Assembly (NCBI GenBank): GCA_001910725.1
Contig: MJGA01000106.1
Span: 1 to 30,351, forward strand
Length of the DNA stretch: 30,351 bases
From: Phanerodontia chrysosporium
Lineage: Eukaryota > Basidiomycota > Agaricomycetes > Polyporales > Phanerochaetaceae
Reading direction: 5' to 3'
Made by a program: the position numbers and the translations under genes. Of the stretch, positions 1-7,474 are shown one piece after another. Position 1 is the stretch's first letter. Each line of letters opens with the position of its first letter. The notes under the pieces are model-generated. The model had not been told where the DNA came from. It saw nothing but the letters and a program-made list of their open reading frames with translations, and did no database searches.

Positions 1-124
1 TTTTTTGCGAAGTAAAAGGGGGTATCCTCGACACATTTCAGTCTATGTCGAATTACGTAAGCGGAAAATACAAATTATTTATGCTACAAAGATGAGATCG
101 ACCGTATGAAACGTGACTGAGTCT

Positions 125-358
125 CCGATGGCTGCTCGAGCAGCGATCAGAAACGGTCCAGTCATGGCAGCTAACACTGTGTAGAACCAGTGTTACGCCC
201 GATCACTGCTCGAACAGCGATCGGGTGGCGACAGCTGACGAGATTGGTAGGACCACCCGATTGCTGTTCGAGCAGCGATCGGGAAGCACCGCCAATCGAA
301 GGCAGCAAAGGGAGCGAGTATACCCATGAGCCCCGATCGCTGCTCGAGGAGCGATCGG
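125..358. repeat. Cluster of four palindromic sites (terminal repeat A)
   Basis: Four imperfect palindromes lie at about 125-150, 198-225, 256-283 and 333-358. Each is built on CCGATCGCTG-CTCGAG-like arms with core GCTGCTCGAGCAGC, and centre spacing is about 58-76 bp. Regular spacing of long dyads in a transposon end suggests protein-binding iterons or cruciform-forming sites. This is inference from symmetry only. Confidence 0.8.
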
Positions 359-905
359 AGTGAGGGCTTCATTGCACAGAAGGCACTTCGATCACACCCC
401 ATAGCAGGCAAAGTGACAACAAATTGTCATACGCAAGCGACAACAGTCTGCATATCATGACATGCTGGTTTTCAAGTCACCAGTCCCTCAATCATGTAAC
501 CACCAACAGAGATCGTGAATAAATGTCAGAAGTGTTTATGCCTCGAATGAATTGCCCTCGGTTCAGGGTAGATGTTGGGTTCAGAATGGGTTAGGGGTTC
601 AGAGGGTTCAAAGAGGAGTTGACGAAAAGGCATTTGTGCCACGACCAATTTTACAAATGTTTGTGTCGGTCACATAGTAGAGATCATACTATCTGGAATG
701 TCAGAAATTGCATACGTCTGCCACAAACATATTTAAAAACAAAAACAAATGCAAAGGCGGGAATGTCCATTCCACCGCCATCAGCTGGTCAATCTATTTG
801 CAAACAGGTGCATACAACATGTGATCAAATTCTTATCAGTAGCGATCTCGCGCAAGGGCAGTGCTGAGCGACTTGAAAGACAACCACCACCACCCCCTCA
901 TCATA

Positions 906-1573
906 ATGTCCACAAACGCTCCTTCTCGTGCCGTGACCGAAGAGGTCGACGATGGCGAGCGTGCCTCATCTCATGTAAGTAAGGTTTTCGCTGAACTGAA
1001 GAGGGTACTGATGAAGAGTTTGGCAGGATCGACGTGGGAGGATGCTCCGCGAGGTAGAATACGCGATTGAGCGATATTGGGACTTCGATGGTTTGTCTGG
1101 GGAGAAGTACCACGAACAAGATCGGGACAACTTCGAGGGGGATTTCGCAGAGTACGCTCGGCAAAACGATGATGCCCGGGACGTCAAGAGGGCCAGGTTC
1201 GTGCGCATACTCACCAGCGCGCAGTCGATTGCTGGCCAGATCCTGAGGATGAACCTGGATATCAACGGAATGACTTCCGGCGACCCGGCATGGACCGCCC
1301 TCCGCGATTTCGCGGTGAGTTGATGGACGATAATGATGCATAGTGCGACAGCGAGCTCACTGTTGAACCCAGCCGGAGTGTATCCAGAAATACGGAGAGA
1401 CTGCGTGGGAAATTGCCATGCGTCACCTCGTGTGGAGTCATGGTCTGCGGATGCTTTTGAACTTCAACGGCGAGTTCAAGTATGAGTGGTCCGGTGACTA
1501 CGCACTCCCGTTTGAGGACTCAATCCACCAGGAGCTCTCTCAGATCGAAAGGTGCATCTGCGTCTATGAATAA
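906..1573 (+). CDS. Element-borne protein of unknown function, copy 1 (three exons, 185 aa)
   Basis: I do not recognise the family. Exons are 906-974, 1027-1314 and 1373-1573; introns of 52 and 58 bp have GTAAGT/GTGAGT donors and CAG acceptors, and all junctions keep frame. The product is acidic and probably soluble, with no signal peptide or membrane segment seen. Conserved blocks shared with the copy at 2278-2933 include DNFEGDFAEYARQNDDA, ARFVRIL, IAG-ILRMNL, HLV-SHGL and HQEL-Q. The start is the ATG directly after a CACC-rich leader. An upstream ATG at 749 is out of frame here, although its equivalent is in frame in the second copy, so an N-terminal extension cannot be excluded. Two diverged copies with matching exon structure and intact frames argue for a real protein. 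Confidence 0.6.
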
Positions 1574-1935
1574 CTCATTGCTATGTGCGTTATCTGCTGT
1601 ACAAATCGGTTTCAAATGTATCCAGTCTATCCCGAGGAAGAGAAATAATTTGTGTGATTTATGGTGGGCTTTAAGATAAGGGCACATTCGTATAAACTGC
1701 TTGTATTCTAACATCGACGATGAAAGGCGACTTGTTGTCTTCCAGCAGTCACATTTGCATACTACTGACACTGATTCACAATCTCTGTTTGTTGTTACAT
1801 AACTGAGGCACCTGTAACTTGAAACCTAGCATGTCGTAATATGAAGACTGTTGTGGCTTGCGTGTGATAAGTGGTTGTTACTGTGCCTGCTATGGGGAGC
1901 GATCAAAGTGCCTTCTGCACAATGAATGCCTCTCT

Positions 1936-2171
1936 CCGATCGCTGCTCGAGCAGCGATCGGGGCCCATGGGTATGCTGCCTCTCTCCAATGCCCTCAATT
2001 GTTCGTGGTTCCCCGACCGCTGCTCGAACAGTGATCGGGTGACCTTACCAACCTCATTATCTGTTGTCACCCGATCGCTGCTCGATCAGCAATTGGATGG
2101 CCACACTGGTTCTATTCGTTGTCACCTCTCATCAGTGTACGCTGTCCGATCACTGCTCGAGCAGCCATCGG
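1936..2171. repeat. Cluster of four palindromic sites (terminal repeat B)
   Basis: The same four-site array in the opposite orientation to cluster A, at about 1936-1961 (a perfect 26 bp palindrome), 2012-2039, 2070-2096 and 2146-2171. This copy is clearly more diverged than the other two, yet dyad symmetry is largely kept at each site, which suggests the sites matter. Confidence 0.8.
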
Positions 2172-2277
2172 AGATTCAGTCGCTTTTCATGTGTTTGATC
2201 TCATTGTTGCAGCATACATAACTGACCCCGAGTTGTAGATTTTCACGACCAAACATGCCAATAACGAGGGATACTAG

Positions 2278-2933
2278 TTACAAGTAGTGACATTTCTCGC
2301 GCTGCGCGAGCTCCTGATGCAATGTGAACTCAAAGTCGAAACTCTCGGACATAGTAAAAATGAAATCGCGCTGAAAGGTCCTAAGCCAGTGCAGACCATG
2401 ACTCCGCACGAGGTGATACATCGCAATGTTCCAGGGACTCGGTCCGAAATGCTCCCGACAATACGTCTGGATTCAATAGTAAGCCGGCTTTCACACTATG
2501 CATCAATGTCGTTCACGAACTCACCCCGGTGTCACGGATCGTCGTCCAGGCCTCGTCACCCCGCGACATGTCGTTGATATTCAGGTTCATCCTCAGGATC
2601 ATTCCAGCAATCGCCCGCGCGCTGTGGAGTATGCGCACGAACCTGGCCTTCTTGACGTCCTCAGCATCATCGTTTTGCCGTGCGTACTCTGCGAAATCTC
2701 CCTCGAAGTTGTCCCAATTTCGATCGCGGTACCTCGGCCCAGACAAACCCTCGAACTTCCAATGCTCCTCAAACACGTATTGTCGGTTGCGCACCGGGCT
2801 CCCATCTCCGTTCTGCCAAACTCTTCATCAGTACCATCTTCACCTCGGCGAAAACCTTACTTACGCCAGATGAGGCATGCTCCCCATCCTCGACCTCTTC
2901 GGTCACGGCACGCGAATCGGTAGTGCTGGACAT
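2278..2933 (-). CDS. Element-borne protein of unknown function, copy 2 (three exons, 181 aa)
   Basis: This is the inverted paralogue of the gene at 906-1573. Exons read leftward as 2933-2865, 2812-2525 and 2466-2278, with introns at the same positions and phases and a TAA stop at 2278-2280. Exon 2 is about 61% identical to copy 1 in protein and 77% in DNA (66 differences in 288 bases, counted by hand). Exon 3 is more diverged and two codons shorter between the shared SHGL and HQEL motifs. The stop lies almost on the junction with copy 1, so the last residues may come from the rearrangement. An in-frame upstream ATG (within an open frame starting near 3215) could add about 50 residues. Function unknown. 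Confidence 0.6.
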
Positions 2934-3475
2934 TACGAGGGTGGATGGTGGTGGTGGTCTTTCAAGTCGCTCAGCACTGCCCTTGCGCGAGATCGCTACT
3001 GATAAGAATTTGATCACATGTTGTATGCACCTGTTTGCAGATAGATCGACCAGCTGATGGCGGTGGAATGGACATTCCCGCCTTTGCATTTGTTTTTTTA
3101 AATATGTTTGTGGCAGACATACGCAATTTCTGACATCCCAGATAGTATGATCTCTACTATGTGACCGACACAAACATCTGTGAAATTGGTTGTGGCACAA
3201 ATGCCTTTTCGTCAACTCCTCTTTGAACCCTCTGAACCTCTAACCCATTCTGAACCCAACATCTACTCTGAACCGAGGGCGATTTATTCGAGGCATAAAC
3301 ACTTCTGACATTTATTCATGATCTCTGTTTGTGGTTACATGATTCAGGGACTGGTAACTTGAAAACCAGCATGTCATGATATGCAGACTGTTGTCGCTTG
3401 CGTATGACAAGTTGTTGTCACTTTGCCTGCTATGGGGTGTGATCGAAGTGCCTTCTGTGCAATGAAGCCCTCACT

Positions 3476-3710
3476 CCGATCGCTCCTCGAGCAGCGATCG
3501 GGGCTCATGGGTATACTCGCTCCCTTTGCTGCCTTTGATTGTCGGTGCTTCCCGATCGCTGCTCGAACAGCAATCGGGTGGTCCTACCCATCTCATCAGC
3601 TGTCGCCACCCGATCGCTGTTCGAGCAGTGATCAGACAGTAACACTGGTTTTACGCAGTGTTACCTGCCATGACTGGACCGTTTCCGATCGCTGTTCGAG
3701 CAGCCATCGG
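3476..3710. repeat. Cluster of four palindromic sites (terminal repeat C)
   Basis: The four palindromes at about 3476-3501, 3551-3578, 3608-3634 and 3685-3710 are the inverted counterparts of those in 125-358. Flanking sequence is about 95% identical to that copy by eye. Confidence 0.8.
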
Positions 3711-3896
3711 AGATTCAGTCATTTTTTATAAGTTTGATCTCATGCTTGCAGCATACATAACCGATCCCGATTCATGGATTTCCACGTTCCATAATTTCAC
3801 ACAGGTTGAAATGTGTCGGGGATACCCCTCGTTATTTTGCAAAAATAAAAGTCAAAGCCTGGAGGGTGACCTAAGCCCTAAGGTACCAGTAAAAAA

Positions 3897-4269
3897 CCAG
3901 TATAATCAAGGCGTTGAGAAGCCCCTGCCTCCCAAACCTGTCAAGGTTGCCGGCGAAGAGGAATACGTCATCGAGAAGATCCTCGACAGCCGCATATACC
4001 GCTGCCAACTGCAGTACAAGGTCCGCTGGAAAGGCTACGGCCAAGCCGGCGACACGTGGGAAAAGGCAGACAACCTCAAGCACGCCAAGGCCTTGGTCAA
4101 CAAGTTCCATCGCGAAAACCCAGAAGCGCCCCGCAAGCTCGCTGCCACCGCCTTCGAAGCCCTCGCCGCCTCTTTTCGCCCGTTCGTCACCGAAGTCGAC
4201 GTCTCCCACCTTTCTGCCGCTGATCGCGCTAAGGCCGATCTCGATTGGGAGGAGGGGCGTCACCTCTAA
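3897..4269 (+). pseudogene. Ty3/gypsy (chromovirus) polyprotein, C-terminal chromodomain fragment
   Basis: The frame ending at 4269 encodes the tail of a chromovirus integrase. It has a linker rich in PPKP, then a chromodomain (EEEYVIEKILDSRIY, LQYKVRWKGY, DTWEKADNL, LVNKFH), and a C-terminal tail ending DWEEGRHL. Chromodomains of this type tether integration complexes to modified histones. Gag, protease, reverse transcriptase and most of integrase are absent: upstream of about 3846 the sequence is the foldback element, so the retroelement is cut by or fused to it. The open frame continues into the foldback end by chance. Only this 3' remnant is present, so it is not functional as seen. Confidence 0.85.
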
Positions 4270-4292
4270 CGACCTCGCGAGGACGCTCGGTT

Positions 4293-4307
4293 TTAGGAGG
4301 GGGGTAA
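4293..4307 (+). other. Polypurine tract of the Ty3 element
   Basis: A purine run (AGGAGGGGGGTAA) lies 25 bp after the chromodomain stop, immediately before the TGTC that opens the LTR. This is the expected place for the plus-strand primer of reverse transcription. Confidence 0.7.
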
Positions 4308-4898
4308 TGTCACGGATGTGACGGCGCAGCCCTATTTTTCGCCAATTTTTATCTATTTTCCTCGATTAGTCCAACGGGCGAGCAGCCCTCACGCCGTCTG
4401 GAGTCCTAGCCACCCACACTCAGCGCCTGGCCACTCAGCGCCAGCGCTCTGATGGCGCATTACCCCTAGACGCCAGCGCATCCCGCTGCGCGCTCAGACA
4501 CTGCCCGGATCACCGGTCTGCCTTGCAACCGGATTCCCCGGATCGCCGAGGAGGCACTGTCATCCCTGATGACTCCCCTCGCCGAGACACGCCGAGTTGA
4601 TCAGCCTGATGACACAGCCTCGGCCCGACGCAGCCTCGGACACTGCCAGCTGACACAGCCTCGTGACATAGCCCCCGCACAGCCTCGCCGCACAGCCCGC
4701 ATCGCAGCCTCGCTGGCTATGCTGAGCACTGCCCATCAGCTTAGGTAATCGTACAGCCTGCCCTAAACACTCTGTAGTATATAAGGGTAGCACTCCTCGC
4801 TCCTGTCCGTTATCTCGACCTCTTGGTCAATACGGACAGGTAAGCCCTCGCATGTATAGTAGTTTCTTTACTTCAATCTAACTTGGTCAATACGGACA
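4308..4898 (+). mobile_element. 3' LTR of the Ty3 element
   Basis: The LTR starts with TGTC after the polypurine tract and ends with GACA, giving the usual short terminal inverted repeat. Two ends are possible, 4838 and 4898, because an 18 bp sequence ending in GACAG occurs at both places, 60 bp apart. I favour 4898, since Plavaka-like coding sequence begins about 100 bp later. A TATATAA at 4778-4784 is a likely promoter TATA box. No second LTR is in the window. Confidence 0.65.
4778..4784 (+). promoter_or_regulatory. TATA box in LTR
   Basis: TATATAA in an otherwise GC-rich region, about 55-115 bp before the two possible LTR ends, is well placed to drive LTR transcription. A 9 bp inverted repeat (4802-4810 with 4832-4840) follows and could form a hairpin at the 5' end of the transcript. 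Confidence 0.5.
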
Positions 4899-4992
4899 GC
4901 TGAAGAAGTTGTGCGTCGCTGCGTGACTCGCTCCGCCGCGCCTTGTCGTCGACCTCCCCACTTGCCCTCTCTCGTGAAGCGTTGAGCCCTAG

Positions 4993-7265
4993 CTCCGCGA
5001 CAAAAGGTGCTACTGTCCCAGTATGGTCAAAGACGTCTTTGATGCACATCACTACCGTGCGCTCTGTGATTCTCCCGTCATCATCAACGATAACACTCAG
5101 CCTCACCGACACTTCTCTGACCCACGCGACCTGGCTCTTGGCCTATCCACAGACGGTTTTGCTCCTTTCAAACGACGTTCACCGACCTGCTGGCCTCTCA
5201 TCATCTATAACTACAACCTCCCTCCCGAGCAGCGCTTCAAGAAGGAGAACATTCTATGCCTCAGCGTCATTCCTGGGCCTCATAAGCCGCGTAACATGGA
5301 CTCATTCCTCTGGATCCTTGCCGAAGAAATGCTCCAGTTGGCTCATGGCATACCTACCTACCATGCCCTGGATAATGTCCTTTTCGCCCTCCATGCATAC
5401 CTCATCATTACAGTTGGCAACATACCCGCACTGTCCATGGTTCTCCGCATGAAAGGACACAACGGCCGCTGTCCCTGTCGCATGTGCAAGATTCGCGGCG
5501 TCAGGATACCCGAGAGTACGAACAAGGTGCACTACGTTCCGCTAGACCGTTCGCGGCACCCAAGTGTCACTGATCCGCCGTTCAGCTCATCACCCATGCT
5601 GCCACGCTATGACCCCCTTGACCTGCCCCTTCGTTCACACGCTGAGTTTCTGACGCAAGCACGAGAAGTAGAACAAGCACAAACGAATACAGCTGCAGAG
5701 GAGCTGGCAAAAGAGTATGGAATCAAAGGTGTACCGGTGTTGAGCTGTCTCAGCTCCCTTTCCTTTCCCATATGCTCCCCTTACGACTTCATGCACGAGA
5801 TCTGGGAGAATGTAATGCCTAACCTTGTTTCCCTATGGATAGGTGATTTCAAAGGTCTCGACGAAGGACATGAACCATACCAGCTGGAGCCGAACGCCTG
5901 GACAGAAATCGGCAGAGCGACCGCAGACTCTGGCGAGACTGTCCCGTCTGCGTTCGGACCACGTCTCGGTGACATCTCGGACCCAGCTCAACGCAATCAG
6001 TATAAGGCGGACATGTGGTCAGTGTGGACGCTTCAACTCGCCCCAGTTCTTCTGCACGGGAAGTTCAGTAATCGGAAGTATTACGACCACTTCCTCGATC
6101 TCGTTCGCCTGCTCAACATCTGCCTCGAATTCGAGGCGAGTGCATCAGCAATCAGTGAGCTACGCCGAGGGTTCAGTGACTGGGTCGAGAAGTTTGAGAA
6201 GTACGTTGCATTGGTTATGTTGTCCGCCTCATCAGCTAACCAGCCTAATAGATACTACTATCAGTACAACAACGAGCGACTCTCAACATGTCTGCTGACA
6301 CTCCATGCATTGCTTCATGTCGCAGACGGCATCGAGCTCACGGGACCAGTGTGGGCGTACTGGGCGTTCCCAATGGAACGCTACTGCGGCCTGCTCCAAC
6401 GGCACATCAAGAACCGACGCTTTCCTTACAGCAGCATTGACATCTACGTCACGAAGTCAGCGCGGCTCACCCAGCTTGGGCTGCACTACCAGATTACCAA
6501 TGTACTCTCCTTGCAGCGGCGTCAGCCTCAAGACCGTCTATTGCGTGGACAGTACGCACTCCCCGTATCATGTAAGTATCCACTCAATGTATACGAGATA
6601 TGCCCTCATCCGGCTGGTGCAGATCCTGATGTCCTTCTTCTGCCGCCGCGGCTTCCACGCGGCACCCCGATAGATTCCCAGCTACTACGGCGCATCGCCG
6701 TACACCTGAACACACGGTATTCATGCGGTCTCGCGCGCGCACGTCAACACGCCCTAGCTGCGCATATCGAGCTGTTTGGCAAGCTTCGGCAAACCGATGA
6801 CGGTGACACAATCAGTGCAGCCGGCTTGGTACCAGTCACTGAAGACCAACGTGATGCTACGTGGGTCCGCGTAAGTGAATAAAGCTTACTCGTGGATATA
6901 TGCTGACATCAGTACACTAGTATGACGCTTTCGTGGACCGCAATGCCCGGCGACCCCATGCATGCGAGGACCTCGAACGTGTCGTCTTCTACGGCGAGCT
7001 CAAGCACCTCATCGTGTTGCATCTCCCGGTGTCATCCGACCTCGACCTCTCTGAGCCGACCGTTCTCTTGCTCGCCGACATACACTCTTGTAAGGCGGAC
7101 ATCGACGGACCACTTGGAGCCAAGCTCTACGAGGCTATGGGAACTTGGCAGGTGCACGATCTCTCGTGCGTGCAATACCTTGTAGGGCGCGTGAGGGTCC
7201 CACGGACTGGTCATGCTGTATGGGCTATTATTGACCGTAGCTTAGTACCTGGCCAGGGACTTTAC
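4993..7265 (+). pseudogene. Plavaka (CACTA-like) Tnp2 transposase, 5'-truncated and interrupted by a MULE
   Basis: The long frame with first Met at 5023 (open from 4993) matches Tnp2 transposases of fungal Plavaka elements. Visible blocks are DVFDAHHY, DPRDLALGLSTDGF with the first catalytic Asp, NYNLPPEQRF, IPGPHKP, the Cys-rich RCPCRMCKIRG, YDFMHEIWENV and WAFPMERYCGLL with a probable catalytic Glu. A GTAAGT intron (6871-6920) leads into the next exon, YDAFVDRNARRP. Two further 51 bp GT-AG introns (6201-6251, 6572-6622) can be removed in frame and give better family-like joins. The N-terminal part is missing where the LTR ends. The last codons and stop lie beyond the MULE at 11036-11056; in the present DNA the frame instead stops at 7269-7271 inside the MULE repeat. 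Confidence 0.85.
7256..7265 (+). repeat. Target-site duplication, left copy (MULE)
   Basis: GGGACTTTAC directly precedes the left terminal inverted repeat and recurs at 11026-11035 directly after the right one. It is part of the Plavaka codons for GLY. Confidence 0.9.
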
Positions 7266-7320
7266 ACTTGACGCTAATCTCCCACCCCGTTTGCGTCGCA
7301 TTCGAACTCCGCATGATGGC
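7266..7320 (+). repeat. MULE terminal inverted repeat, left
   Basis: These 55 bp, beginning ACTTGACGCTAATC, are identical to the reverse complement of 10971-11025. Identity stops sharply at base 56, so the repeat length is well defined. It is short compared with many plant MULEs. Confidence 0.92.
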
Positions 7321-7474
7321 ACTTACGGCCGACGCAGTGCAGCGACCGACGCGTCGCGACTAAGTGCCGCGTCGTGGAGTTTGGCTTCACCAATATAGCC
7401 TCCGGACTCATCTATGTGTGCTAATGTAACATGGTAATATATATTCGATAAATGAGAGATTATATAGAGATGCT

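Larger units (their letters stand above)
1..2257 (+). mobile_element. Foldback-type DNA element, copy 1, with long inverted ends and an internal gene
   Basis: The first ~530 bases reappear in inverted orientation at about 1780-2257, so this unit has long (~0.5 kb) inverted ends around a three-exon gene (906-1573). Each end holds four imperfect palindromes of 26-28 bp. The left end runs into the window edge, but its first bases match the outer end of the copy at 3845, so it is probably nearly complete. The right end lacks its outermost ~40 bp. No DDE transposase is visible inside, so the element may be non-autonomous, or the unknown gene may be its own mobility gene. The family is not recognised. 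The boundaries are inferred only from the repeated copies. Confidence 0.6.
2258..3845 (-). mobile_element. Second copy of the same element, inverted, right end mostly deleted
   Basis: Read on the minus strand, 3845 down to about 2278 follows 1-1573 of copy 1 throughout: terminal region, leader, exons and introns. The shared terminal ~500 bp (3320-3845) is roughly 95% identical to 1-530 by eye. Downstream of its gene almost the whole opposite end is missing. Only a short stretch at about 2258-2275 resembles the outermost tip of the terminal repeat, and it abuts the right end of copy 1. The pair therefore forms an inverted repeat of roughly 1.57 kb per arm, with about 700 bp between the arms. 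Confidence 0.55.

Noticed and set aside
125..358. Regularly spaced palindromes resembling a CRISPR array
   Set aside because: The repeats are imperfect dyads with related, non-unique spacers, recur in inverted copies as transposon ends, and the genome is eukaryotic.
588..597. Telomere-like GGGTTAGGGG
   Set aside because: It is a single occurrence inside the foldback leader, repeated at the matching place in copy 2, and not tandem.
4943..5452. 169-codon ORF overlapping the start of the Plavaka gene
   Set aside because: It overlaps the conserved STDGF region in another frame and is Ser/Thr-rich like a shadow frame.
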